Shown here piece after piece: positions 24,421 through 39,000 of a DNA stretch of 64,000 bases (positions within the stretch are counted from its first letter, which is position 1; each line of letters begins with the position of its first letter). The notes under the pieces were generated by a model that worked only from the letters and a program-made list of their open reading frames with translations, did not search any database and had not been told where the DNA came from. Both the position numbers and the translations under genes were made by a program. Origin of the DNA: Didymodactylos carnosus (taxonomy: Eukaryota; Rotifera; Eurotatoria; Philodinida; Philodinidae); contig CAJNOQ010000119.1 of assembly GCA_905250885.1 (NCBI GenBank), positions 1 to 64,000 of the forward strand, in the 5' to 3' direction.

Positions 24421-25993
24421 GTGGATTTAACCAATGAACATATCTTTGTTCTTATGACTAATCCTAGCTAAACGGAGCCAAAAGAAGTAACTCACAGCGA
24501 TTTAGCACCCGTTTACAGAGACGACGGTGTTAAATACACATTATGGTTCGCATCGTTGAAAGAATCTTTGATATGGAATTGCACAACAAGACATTTAAAA
24601 AAAATCGAAAGTCATATCGAAAAAATATTGAGTTGTGTTTCTAAGTGGATATATGAAGAAGAATACGTAAATTTAGATTGTTCAGATCAAACATAATATT
24701 TGGATAATGTGCTTATTATTGCATTGCACACAATAAATACAAGATAATGTGGTGTAAAGTATGTCAAACGCAACGTGAACGTGTATACTTACACATTATT
24801 CGGGATCGACCATTACCATCATTTACCGCGCAGTCAGAAATATTCTCGCTCTATACCACATTTGTGTTTTAATTATTGTCCGACGTGCTGACGGCATTCC
24901 CCGGTAAACACAGTGCAGATTTTTATATGTCACTGCTCTAGTGAATATACTTGACGATAGGTATCCGAGTACTTGCAGATTTCTTAGGTACCTATGCGAG
25001 TACCGGGTTTACTTACCCGCTAAGTAATATTTTACTTGCAAGCACCTATGATATGGGGGTATCCAACTTGAGTACCTATGTTCAAGTACATTCACTAGGG
25101 TGGCACTAAACGTTTCCACAGAACTCTGCACAATTCTTGTATGTCTCATCTTATTTGTGATGGAACTCAGACACTAACAGATACCGTCTCAAGAATTGTT
25201 TCCTCTAACTTTCTGTGAAGACTAGCGGAAATTGTACAAGATTACTAGTGAAAAAGCCTCTATTGTACTTCACTAATAGATCTGTTTTAAAGTAAATCTT
25301 CGTCACAGCACTCTTGTCAAAATAATGCTTTTGTATGAAATGAAACTTTAGCGATTGAAAACTATAAGATTAATCGGTTATGATAAAAATGTTAACCAAA
25401 ATGTTGACTCTGTGAAAAAATATAGATGTCGCAATTGATAAAATGGAGCTGTTACCACGATACCTGATGCTCAAGTTTGTAACAACTACATAGACAGTGC
25501 CGGTATCAAATGAATTAAAAGATCTACACCTAAAATATTTTCGCGACTAATTTTCCTGCCCTATGTTTTCCGACAGTAGGCAATGGAGATTGAAATTTCA
25601 AAAATGGCTTTGTTTTTTGGTGAATACAACGAAGTAAAAGACATGGTAGAGCTGTGTTATATAGAATGTCTTGAACGTATTATCTGATTCAACAGACAGG
25701 TAACAGATAACTTCGTCTGTGAAAACGCTAGCTTACTCCAATCTTTTTTTGTCCATATCTCGCTGTTAAAATAATATACTAGACTTTCTTATAATACTCA
25801 TCATATTTGAATAAATCAAAATTAGTTTTATCTGTAATTAAAGATGAATTTTCCATTGGATTTAGAACACTATTTGATAAAAACTTAAACTGTACTTTAA
25901 CAGACATTTCAGTATATAAAAAAGGCTATCTAAAAATACTGATCAATTTACAATACAGAGTATGATTAATATAAACAAAAATACTAATAAAAA
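24421..25993. other. Convergent intergenic region between NALCN and dynein
   Basis: The region holds the AGTAC-rich MITE described separately. Otherwise no coding frame, RNA gene or recognisable repeat is seen. Both neighbouring genes end into it. Confidence 0.5.
24939..25099. mobile_element. AGTAC-rich MITE
   Basis: The ends CTAGTGAATATACTTGA-like (24939 on) and CAAGTACATTCACTAG (ending 25099) are inverted repeats. The ~160-base interior is full of the word AGTAC and its palindromic variants. Related copies lie in two dynein introns (about 38918-39115 and 46293-46520), which share the ends and the word. Confidence 0.65.
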
Positions 25994-28900
25994 CTACGCC
26001 TGGAGTAAAAGAGCAACTCCTGCTAGCACCCATTTGCTCGGTTTTTCTTTAGTTTTTAAATTGAATTTCCATACGTACGTATACCCTCTCGTTTTTATTC
26101 TATACACAGGACAATCGTATGTCCCTTTTGTGTCTAGACGATCAATTAGAATAGCTTTAACGAATATGATGGGCATTGGTGGTGTAATCTCTTTTAATTT
26201 AGCTTCTGATAACAAGTTTGTTTGACGATCCCATCGTGCACCATCAATAAATAAACTAAATAAACGTAGAACAAATATAAATGAGAATTAATCTATATTA
26301 GTGATAAGTTGTACCTATGAATATACGCTCCTTCTTTTGGTGAGCTATTTAATTCATCCATCGATTTTTTCGTTACTTCTACAACTAAACACATTCGATC
26401 TAATGGCCAATCATGTTTTCTTGCTGTAGCTTGCATAATAGCTGTTAAAAATGATTGAGGATTAAATAGACCTCCTAACCACAACGAGCTGGGTAATTGA
26501 AAATCGGGCACCCAATTGTTTAATTCTCGATAACGAGCTAAAAGATCTTGATACCATAATCCAAGAGGATGCAACGACGCATAAGCTCGATTAGCCCATT
26601 GACTAAAGCAAAACAATATGATATAATTAAACATTTGCTTTCTAAACTTACATCGGCACTTGATCAAAAAATATGCATTCTTGTAGTAGTTCCGTTTCAA
26701 GTGATATTGTTAATTCGCCCTTAATGAATATACATAATTATTAGAAATTAATATAGTTAAAGTCACTCACTTTTAAACCACCATCTAACTCTTTCAAACT
26801 TTGTCTAATTTCTTTTAACAAGTTATTCATTCTTTCCGCTTCTTGCAATGCTACGACAGCATATGGATTACGCTCATCTACTCTCGCTCGTAACTCAATT
26901 GTGTTAAAATCATCAGGTAGATGATTTTGCATTTCTTCTAATACTGTTCGTATCTGAATAGCATATAAAAAAAATGATATTGTTTTAGAACTCACCTTTT
27001 ATAGAAACGAACCTTCTCATCTCTTGATTGACTAGTAGTAGTTGCTTTATTTGACATGTCTCGTGGTGAAATTTCAATTAAAGTACGAAATAATTTTGCT
27101 GACGTTTGAGTTAAAAAATCAATTTCAGCATTCGGATGTAAACCGTATAGTTTAGGACTTTCAGATGGTAATTTATCATCGATATACATGTGAAATCCTT
27201 TGTGATCCAGAGCACTTGGCAAGGGAAAATCAGGTGCCAGATAAAGATCAGTTTCAAACATTGTTGGATTAATATACGTTTCCAAATAATTTCGGCATAA
27301 TCGACGATCCCAATCGTCTGTAATATGACCGCCATACATGATCTCTCCGAATATATAACGTATGTCTTCCCAAGGAATTTTTATATTTGCTTCCAAATAG
27401 TTTCGTAATACATCAGCGCATATTGTCAAGTCACCATTGGAAAACGGATATTTCCTTTAAAAAAAAAAACTATTGTGATCAGTAATCTCTTACTTCACAA
27501 TTGGGATGGTTCTACCTGTTCCATCCAATTGGTCCGAATTTGGTTCGTTGGGAGACAACAGCATGAAAATAACATAATGCAAACAAAATGACTTTAAATT
27601 CGATATCTTTACTGCATGAATCGAGAATTTCCTGATCAAAATTATCTAATGCTTTATGCAAATTAGCCAACATGCCTGTAGAAGAGAAACAAAAACATTC
27701 CTTTATTTTAATGTTCAAATTATCTATAGATTTACCGGTGGGCGGTTCACTAGTGATCTTTATCGATGATTCTAATATTCCTTGTGGCACAACGTGAGTG
27801 CTCGCATCAGCTGAGGGCTCAGCACTCATAAATATACGAAAATTTTCTTGCGCTGTTTCTAGTAATCGTTCAAGTCGTCTTTCAAGTAACGGCAACCATC
27901 GGGCAACAAGATGAATATTTTGTAATACAAGCCAATGACCTTCTTTTGCCGATACTTCTAATGCATTATCAGCAACTACTTCTTGACCTAGAACAAATTT
28001 TCTTTCTTTCTTTATTTAAGGTCCTCTCTCAAATCCAAAATGAAGCGAAGTGTAATCAGACGTGCCTGACACCGCATTCCATGTTTATTTTCCTCCTGTA
28101 AACGTTTCCGATGGTTTCTGAAATCGATTTCTGAAAGCCCTGAAAAACTACTTTCTTGATAAATGCAACTAAATGCATACGTATTCCTAATTTAAAATCT
28201 TTTCAAGATAACCGGTTTCGGCTTTGAATGAGACATTTTCCAACTCTACATACTAGTCCGATCAGAAGTTATAACAGTCTTGTTGAGAGTCCTAAATAAT
28301 ATCCCATACATTAGCGCCATCATTTCTCACATATGGCATACACTTTCTCGCCGTTTGTATTTGCAGAATTTCTCCGTTAGTTTAGATGATGGAGAGTTAG
28401 AAGCTGTCTTAAATTGAAGATAAAACTTATGGATAGAGGCCAGGTTGTGAAGCTAGACCTAATTTTTAATAAGGAGAAAGATTTCGGAAGAACTTGAATC
28501 AGGTTTTTCAAATTTCTGACTTGTGATGACTGCTAAAACCAAACAGAGCGTAATTTCGTCACCACGCTTTGACATGGTCAATACTTCCCAAAAGTCTCGT
28601 CAAAATCGGGCTTATGGTTATCGAGATAGATTTCTGAGGGAGTGAAATTTAACAGGAAGTAAAATACAAAAATTTTTTCATCTCTCATACCTTGACCAAG
28701 TGAAATATTGTGAAATTTTCCACCTTGAGATGTGTATCCAAGTTTTCTTCCTAATGTTTCAACTTCTTTCAGTGGATCCACACCTGGAGAAAGTATAAAA
28801 AAGATCGGTATTGATTTTGATGCTTCTTCATATGTCCGTATAAAATCAGGTAGCCGTCCTTCGATATATTTCTTTCCTAATTTTTCACCAACAAATAATC

Positions 28901-30040
28901 TAAAAAAAGGTGTAATATATACGACTAATGTTTGATGGACGTACTCATACTTCAGTGCGTATAACATTCGATCTGGTCTAACAGCTCTTAATATACATAA
29001 ATGTTGCATGGTTGTTTTACTTTTCCATTCACCCGGTGGTTTTTCAACTTCGGGTGATTCACTTTCTAAAAATTTTTTCCATCGTTTACTTGATGTTTCT
29101 ATTTCACGATCTAAACCTTGAAATTGTGGTACAAGACTTATAGTTTTGATATTTCCCCATGCTTTATCATTTAAAAATTCTACAGGACATCTTGAATGAT
29201 ATTCTTGTGGACTTCTTAACAATAAATCTAATTCAACCGGATCTAATTCACCTTTATCCGATAATATCTAGAAATGAGTATCATCAGTCAAACAAAATGA
29301 TGATAATTGATTTGAGCACTTCAAAAACTTCGTTGAAGTAATATAACAATACTTACCTGGAGCAATAATTGCATAGTAAATATCAGTTTATGTTCTTCAA
29401 ATAATCCACGTCCGATATATGAATAGGATGCAAATGTAATAGTATTAACTAAATTTTCTATACGAATTCGAATATCTTCATTTTGTTCGGTTCGATCTAT
29501 CGCTTTGAGAAAGACGGATTTAAATGCTAGAAAATCAATAGGATTCTAAGAATAATGATCAATGTAATATATTTTGAGTTTACCTTTGAGTGAAAATTGA
29601 TACATTGGATGAATTTTTGATAATTCATTCATAACAAAATAGATTATACATGCACGAACAGCTGTCGGTCTGTAAAGTTCACGTGTTTTATCAATTTGTT
29701 CACTAAATTTCTCCGCTTCAACTTTTTTTTGTTCAATTTCTACTGTAGTAGCTACCGTTCGTTCCAACGTCACCACCAATTCAACATTTTGAATAAAATT
29801 TCCTTCAGCTGTTGCTAAACGAGCTAGTAGTGAATCTTCGAGTTTTTTTAAATTAATTTTATATTCATTTTGTTGGCGTGTCACTTCAAATTTACTTTTT
29901 TCCAAATCAGGACGTTCAGACGCAACAACATCGCCTAATAATTGTGCTTCTAAACCATCACGTGTTATACTAAAATTGATTAACGTGGTTTGTGCTTGAA
30001 TCTCGGGTCGATAGTTTGGATTGGCAAGACGAGATTGCAT
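25994..30040 (-). CDS. Dynein AAA6 and C-terminal block
   Basis: Encodes the strut region and AAA6 ([49 protein letters not shown]), then the C-terminal domain ([59 protein letters not shown]). This is the best conserved part and places the gene in the outer-arm beta clade. Confidence 0.9.
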
Positions 30041-33000
30041 TATTAATCTGAAATAAAATAATTATGGTTATGATTTATTAGATGTATTATGAAAATTTTT
30101 GCGATTACCGAAAATTTGGATGATAATCAATTTCCTTTTCACCAAATTTAACGGTTTTTCCGTTCCGAATAAAATTTCTGCTTATAATCGGATCTAATAC
30201 TGAATCAATGTTTTCTTCGACACTTTCCAATAATAACGTATCACCACGTTTAATACAATTTTCTACACGATCTAAATAACCCTTTGATCCGTATCTTGAT
30301 GACACTAATTTATCACCAAAACGATATTTTATCCAACGTAAACCTATGTGTAGGTACAAAGAAACAAAATTCAGGTGTTGCTCCATTAAATGCAGATGGT
30401 ATGTGCAACAGACCTTGTCCTTGTGGATCAACGATCAGCGGCCAACGTAAACAATAGATTAATATTGCAGCATTTTCATAACTCGTTTGATCTGCTGGTA
30501 ACCCTTGATTTAAATATTCAGCTATGTCAGCATCATCGATAATAATCGATAATGGTTGCATTCCTTCGCGTATTGGTATAACGCCCTGGAAAAGAATAAC
30601 AGACCAGTTTATGAAACTACTTATAATGAGTAATGTCACCTTCGTAGCAATAATCGATGCTTTCCATTTGTTAACAAGATTAATACGGTACATTCTCGTA
30701 AAATATCCTGCATAAGTGACAAATGCTGATGTTAATAAAACATCACCAGCCAATGTTTCTAAATCAAGTCGATATTGGTTAATACGTTTAGTCCATATTA
30801 CTCGACTTGATGTCAATCCTCCCACTAAACGTTCAGCTAAATCAATTTGTCTTGCCAGACGTTCTTTACTGCGTATAGCGTCATCTTTTTCAGACAATGC
30901 ACGCTGCATTTTCAAATTTTCTTCTTTTAATTTATCTTCTAATACTTGAACTCTTGCTAATACTTTGGAAAAGTCTCTTTCAGCACGATTCAATTCATCG
31001 TTCGCAGCGTCCAAAGCCATTTGTTTCGGTCTAACATCTACATAAACTGTATGATATTGAAGTGTGTTCTCGAGCCAGTCGTAAATGCCGCCTATTGAAA
31101 AATTGTACGTAGAACCAGTTTAAGCATAAAAATTCAAAACAGAATACTAACATTACCATACCAAAAGACTTAAAACGGTCGTGTAATTCATGAATAACTT
31201 ACCAGCAGCTAAAGATATCTGTCCAATTTCAGTTTTTGCTTTTGTGGGATCTTTTAACGTGCTTAATAATTGTACCTTCAATGTATCAACTAACTGGCGA
31301 ACTTGAGATGTCAATTTGTCAACTTTGAACTGTTGTAATTGTTGAAGAAAATTATCAACTTGTCCAATTGTGTTCTTAGCTTCCACCCATGTTCGTTGTT
31401 CAGGAGGTATAATTTTCCCTATGTAAATTTTAAGGTCATAAAGAGATTTATTTGATCATAAGATCATAACTTTCGAATAGTGAACTGTATGTAATAGCGA
31501 TGACTCTCGTTTATTTTGATTCCACGACAACCAACCAAAAAAATGTTTTAAGTTTTTATGATTTCTAGTCTTGAAAAACTATTTTGTTCATAAATAAATA
31601 TGTAAAAGTTGAATCAAATTCGATCGGATCAGTTCCACCCACTCATCTCTCAAATATAATTCAACATTATAAGTCGAATTATTTGATGACAACAAATGTA
31701 TAAGATAACGACAAAGACAATTCAATATGTCTAACGAGGAAACATTCTTAGGTGAGCACTTCCGCTTTCTAAACACTTGACAGAGGATAGCGTCCAAGTA
31801 AAAACCTGAAAGGATTTGAGCCATTATTGCTGCTTTCAAAAGTTATGAATATTTTTTGGTTTCTCGTACAAGGACGTATAACAACACAAAAAATTTCATA
31901 ACTAAGTGAAAACAGTGAGATAAGGGCTGAACATTTTTTCTGTAACTACCCTAATGGTCTGTTAATAACACACGAAGTTTCATCCTTTCTACTTTTTTAC
32001 TGGAAGAGTAATGGAATTTATTTAGTCAAACTTTGTTTGTCTTCTTATTTTTAGCTGTTCTCGTACAAAAACTAAAAAAGTCTTCTATGGCAGGAGATCT
32101 CCAGGCGACGGAAGGGAATGAGCGACCTTCCTGCTGATGATCAACAGAATAACCGGTCAACTATGCTACCAGTTGCGCAGTTGATCTGCTTTCTTCATAT
32201 TTTATGATGGTATGCGTCTTCATAACGACTTTAATGGTGGTATATTGCTTTGAAAAACCCCAGCAAAGCTGATATGTTTGCCTCGGCTAAGAATCGAACC
32301 GAAGCGACTTCGGTTAACCAGGTCAACGTTCTGACAACTGAGTTATGAAATGAACACAATCTCGTCATACACTTATAAGTTCATGTGTTTAAGTACTAAA
32401 TTAATTTTGTGTTTAATAGTTGAAAGTCTAAGATACTATGATACTATGATACTTTCTTTCAAGTGAAAGATTGAATCGCCTCTAAACTGCGTCGAACGAG
32501 AACTTAAGGGAATCTTTGTAAAGAGATTAGCTCCTAGCCGTTGATTCTTTCTACGCCGAGAAAGTTTGTACCTTAACTGACAATGAAATAAAAGTTCTAC
32601 TACATTTCTCATATAATAAATACGCCTCTTGCTGGTCGTATCCAAAACAAGTTATCGTGAAATTTTCGGATAATTTGATATTTTAATCATCAGTAGTGCT
32701 GTATGTAGTACGATAAATTAAATAATAACCTACCTTCTCGAACCCATTTAAAAAGAACGACAACCATATCCATCACTTTTCGTACAGATAATGGAGGAGA
32801 TCCAAATGACTTCATTTCCGTCACATCTTTTTTCTCAATACTTTCCAAAGCCTAAAGAAATACATCTTACAACTTTTTTTTTATTCTAATACTCAATAAA
32901 AAACGAGAACAAACGAACTTTTTGAGCTGCGTCTAAAATTGGTTGAGCTTTTGCTAATTCAACTGAACAAGCTATTTGTTTATGTTCAACACTCGTTTTT

Positions 33001-36000
33001 TTTGTTTCAATTTTTCGTCGTTCTTCATCAGCAACAGACTTTTCTTTTGCTACTTTATCAGCTTCTGCTGTCACTATCTTAAAATAATTGATTTATTATT
33101 TTAAGTTTGATATTTGGTATTTATTTACTTTTAGAGCAGCGTCAGCTAGTTCGGCTTTTGTGTTTACTTCTGCATTTGTAATGACGAGTTCTGCTTGTAA
33201 AACAGCTGTTTGTTCACTAATTGAATCCAACTTCTTCAGACCATTGAATAATCGAACAATTTCGAAATCAAAATGTTGTTGTTTATCATTGTACAAATGT
33301 TGATAAAATTTAATAAACCCAAAAAATGTTTCTGGTGTAGTATAATATGAACGTCTCTCATTGACAAAATATTGTAATGATGCATCATTAACAGCTACAT
33401 GTATATCAGCCATAAATTTAGCCATGGCATTACATAATTCATGAGAGAGATTTAAATCGTTTAAAAATCGAACAGCAACAGACTTCAACGCATCACGTGG
33501 CCTAAAGCATTACATTTTTGAACAATCATTTTAAAGGTACTCACTGCACGAATAATTAACATACCATTCATGAAACCAATCGATAATTGTTCCACTGAAT
33601 ATGGCTGGAAATCGTCTAGCACGTGTCCGTAACAGTGATCCAACTGGTGAGAAACAGAGAACAATTTTTAAATGTCGTCGTACTTTGTCAATAAAATATT
33701 TCCATATTGAATCTTTTGTTTCTTCATAACCTTGTGATTTGGCTTCAAATTTTAGCGTACTGGTTATTTCTTCAATCTCATCATCATCAAACAATCCAAA
33801 GACTTCACCCGATGATAAATAATCATTGATATAGACAAGAAATTCTTCATCAATTATTTGTGCATCCGACAACAGAAAAACATATCCAGGACCTTTTAAG
33901 CCAACACGACGATATAATAAATTTAAATCCTCTTTAAAATCATTGATATTGTAGCCAGGTTTAATAGTAATTTGAAATACATCAAGTGATGAGACAAATG
34001 CAGCCAAACGAGCTAAACTTTGTTTTCCACTACCACCTGTAACAAATGAGAATATAATGAACAATTTATTAAATTTTATTTCTAATACTGACCTACACCA
34101 ATCAATAGAGCGTTTCCTCGAGGTGTTTCTAATATTCTGTTAATTTTTGCTACATGTGCAGAAGCATCTTCAAATAATACGAGATTCATTGTCCGATTTG
34201 TTTCGTTGTAAGCATTCAATGCATCTTCAAGTAGTTTTTGTAAATAATTCATTGATGGAACACCTGTTTATTACAATAAATAAATATCTCTAATACCTGT
34301 GAATGGAAAAGTGAAAAATATATACTTGTGTACTGAGCATCACCAATTCCACCAGCAAAATGAAAGTAAATCAATGGTTTTTGAAATATTTCATCACTGA
34401 CAAACTAAAAATTTTAGATTTTCATTGTCAGAAGATGTTAAATAATGGTTATAATAAATATAAATGACCTCAAAATTTTTTCGAATAATTTCTACTTGAA
34501 TTTTACTATATGTTTCAATATCATCACTATCAACTAATTTATCACTATATGTTCGTTCTGCTTCGTGTAGAAATAAACGAATAAAATCTTGTGGACGTGT
34601 AACAATTTTTGGTGATGCAAATAACATTCCCTAATAATGAATGATTAATTTTCTATTATTTGAATAATCATCCATAAGAGCAGACTATTTTACTTGAATA
34701 ATATTTGATAAATCTCGTAAATTAAATATATAATGAAATTTAATGGCTGTTGGTAAAAATACGCTCGAAATACGTTGATGAAAATGAATAGCAATGTTAA
34801 CAAACTGATGTAGAAAACTTGTTTGAGTTTTTAGATCAATTTTAGAAAAATGAGAAAATTTAGATTCTAATATTGTTGAATAGATTGTGTGTAATGCAGC
34901 CTAGATAAAATATACAATGAAGAATATAAACTTCTAGAGAAGATGATGTTTGATAAATAATTAATACACAGTAGACAGACTATCTATATTAGAAACTTTT
35001 TTTAATACCTACTTTATTGGGAAATGTTACGGCAAATGTTGCAAAATGTCGTTGAAGTCTTGGATCAATAGAAAATGTACCAGCATTTTGATTCATAGCC
35101 GTGACAAATTGACAGTTTCGAATTTCTTTTATTGTCAGTTTTTGTCTCTAATAATATATTAAATAGTAGTTAACTAAAATTCTTATATTCATTTGCAAGT
35201 ATACTTACATCATACCAATGTTTATAATCTAAATACTGACGTACAATTGTATGTGCTGCAATTGTAAAATATTTATCTCGTTCAGGCATATTAAAATCAT
35301 CTATATATTGAAAAAAAACAAATTAAATTCAAACAGATTTGGGGAAAAAAAGAAAAGAAAAAGATAATTTACCAATGAAATAGATAAGTTTTTTGTGCCC
35401 TAATGGACCAAAATTTCGACCTGCTTTTTTTTCCAATGGTTTTTCTAATGAATTTTGCAATATTTCAGATGTAGTATAAAAATTTAACGGTATTGTAGAA
35501 ATAATATAATGAGTAGAATTCAATTTTTCCAATCTATTTGTAATTAAAACACTTTTACCACAACCAGAAGCACCGACAAACATAACAGATACGCCTTTTT
35601 TAATAAGAGCTTCAAGCCAAAATGATAAACGTGTCGTTTCAATTGTTGGTACTAGTTGAGACTAAATATACGACAATATATGTAATATCTATCCTCATTT
35701 TAAAGTTATTGCACTACCTGAACAGGCAAATCAACATCGAATGAAACTTCTTCAACGGATTTTGACCATGATTCTAATTTTTTTGATTGTGGTTCAATTG
35801 AATAATCGAATATATTTCCTTGGGTCGGAAATTTAATTGTTTTAAATTCATGGATAAACCATTTTGAAAATTCGATACGATAATCGATCAACTATCGATC
35901 ATAAAAAGATAATCAAACCATCAACATAAATAATTAACAGTTGAATAATCAAACCTGATCTTGAAACAATGCTCCTCCAATAGCCCAAATTGTTGCCCAA

Positions 36001-39000
36001 ACAAAATATAATTCATACCATTCTTTGGGACAATCAGGTGGAAGATTTTGTGGTGTAAACAAACAATCTTAAACAAAATATCTAAATATTGATAAATATA
36101 TCAAAAATATAAACTTTAAATTAACCTAATATATTGCATAACATGTGTACATGACAAACATCAACTAATGGTGTTATTGTTCTTATACGTCCACTACGAA
36201 GTAATTCTAAACATCTTGGAATATATTTATCAAATAATATAAGTAATTGATTCTTTTCAACACTTGATTCTCGTTGTTCTACCCAACTTTGATACAATGG
36301 TGAATAACCAATATCATTTGTTGATACATACAATATTCCTAGTATGAAGAAGAACATATAAATCTTTCAATTAATCTAACACTATCAAAATGATTACCAG
36401 CACGAGAAACAGTGGCTGGTGTTGCTGTTTTTAAGTGACTTATTTCAAATAATAATTTCATTGTATCATTTAATAAAATACGTTCATTACTAGCCAATGT
36501 TAATATTTTATTATCATCCATAAGTGTATTTAACGATTCAATCCACATTGCTTTTAAATAATTGAAATAGAACAATGTGAAGTTTACATAGTTTTCAGAG
36601 TCACTATATACTTACGATCAATATCACCATCTAATACAATCCATTTTGGACAATCATACGTGATGTTTGATAAATCACGCATTATCGATGAAAGTAATCC
36701 TTTAATTATGGAATAAAACCATAATTTCATTCAGTAAAAGAGTTCTGTATATCAAAGTCCTGCAGAACAACGCGCAAAAAAATGTTTTTTCACAAAGCAG
36801 ACGGGCTCGTCAAAACGTTCTTTTGCGCTCAAGGGTTTGAACTTACAGAATGTGTAAACAATTTTTATGTTCAACATCAAGAAGCAAAACAGGTTGTCTC
36901 TTTAGGACTCTACTATATACCTACCGTCTTTCCATTCGCGTGTTCTAAAATAAAAGATGAATTATTGGATTGTCAGAATAAGAGTGTTTCTAGTTACGTT
37001 CGATGCATATAACCGAATAATTCATCATTTGTCGTTGCTTTTGGATCAAGATCAACTGCTTGTGGACGTTTTTTCATATTTTGATATGTTTTAAATAACG
37101 TTTTCCATATCTGTGTTTTACCTGAGAAAGTATATTAAAATAGACATAGTTAATTTAGAAAAATGTACTATTTAAAGTTATTATTGAAATTTGAATCTTG
37201 TAAAATATTTTTCATGAAAACAAACCCGTTCCTGCATTTCCAATAATAAACACTGAATGTCGTACATCAAATAATTCTTTTAATTGTACAATTTTTAATA
37301 CAAAATTATTTTGTACTGTTGGTGATGGTTCTTCAGCTTGTAAATGTAAATCGACAGCAGCTTGTCGAACTTTTGATTCAAAATCAAGATCACTAGATTG
37401 AGAGATATTGTATATAGCATTTTGTTATAAAAAATAATTCATTTATACCGTTTTCTTTGTACATCGAGTGCTGGAAACAAATCACCGATTAAATTCAAAA
37501 ATATGGGCATATCTTCAATAGTTATTTTTGGTATATTAAAATCTCTTAATGCTCGCATTAATACTTTATCTTCAGACATGTCTGGATCACTTCGACGTAA
37601 TTTTCCCGCAACAACTAACACACTTTTAATAGCACGAAGACCCCAGTCATAATGATCCTAATAATAATAATAGATGGAGAACAGTCTTAAGAATACAATT
37701 TCATATTCTATATCTGTTTTCTTACTTGTTTCGATAGTAAATCTCGGCATAGTGTATATAGAGTTATAAATTTTCTGCTTAATAATTTAGCATCAGTAAA
37801 TCCGGCACTAACTAAATTCAATTCAGCAATTAGTTCAAAATCTGGTACAACCATAGCACAAGGTCTATTGATGAAACGAAACAGAAATATAAGATTAACA
37901 ATAATATAAAACTGTCTAGATGCAGACCGAAATAAAGCTTTTAAATTTTCAGGAAGTTCCATTCTGCCAGCATAGCCAGGATTCATTCTACAATATTTAA
38001 ATTTATCACAGTAGTTATAAGAATAGCTTAGATCAGTGATAAATACTCACGTAATAACTAAAATAGTAAAATATTTGATCAATAAACTTGAAAATACACC
38101 GTCGTCCAACCATTTTACTTACATATGCCAACAGCTGGATTTAATTTAATTTCAGCGCTCATAAAATTAAATACTTTACGACGTTGACGTAATGCATCCT
38201 GATAAACAAACGAACCATTTATTTTGTTTTTCTATCTTAATATTTCGATTTTACATACAAATATAAGTTTGACTTGAACAGCAACAACAGATAAGACTTC
38301 AACAGATATTCGATTAAATTCATCAAAACATCCCCTTTATGAAATGAATAAAAAAATTGAAGTCAACTAGTAGTTGATGTAAGAATAAAACATTTACCAG
38401 CATCCACTCATTGCCAAACCTCGAAACATATTTCCAATTGATTTATAATCGATTTGTTCTGAACAATTTGTGACAAAGACACATACGCCAAGAGAGCGAC
38501 CGAGATCTTTTGTAGTTTCAGTTTTTCCTAATGAAGAATAATTAATTCAATCTTAATATACCTTTCAGAAAGTTATCTTTACCGGTTCCAGCTGGTCCTA
38601 GAAGAAAAGAAAGCACAAAATGTGTTAAATCGATGCTAAATTGAGGTCAGTTTGGGTTTTTACCTGCCGGTGCGCCGCCAACAAACAAATGCAGACTTTG
38701 TGTCAGTGTTATGTAGCATCTATAATGAAAAAGAGAATGGTCACATATCTAAAAATATCTTCATAAATTATTTTAACATTTTAAATTCCTTAACATATAT
38801 CGAACTATTCTTTATAAATAAATATATTTTAGGTCAAAGTTCGTTTGGTTGAACGTGGAAATAGACTGATTTCTATTGCACTATGGGTACATGAAGTGAG
38901 AAAGAATAACCGTAGTGAATGTACTTGTGAGCTGGTACTTATTTACTTGTAAATTTCTCTAAACAGAAAGTATTTTTGCAAAATGCCATTGGATAGTTTC

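Noticed and set aside
32283-32349. Functional tRNA gene on the minus strand
   Set aside because: A- and B-box-like words are present but acceptor and anticodon stems do not pair properly; a SINE head or pseudogene fits better.
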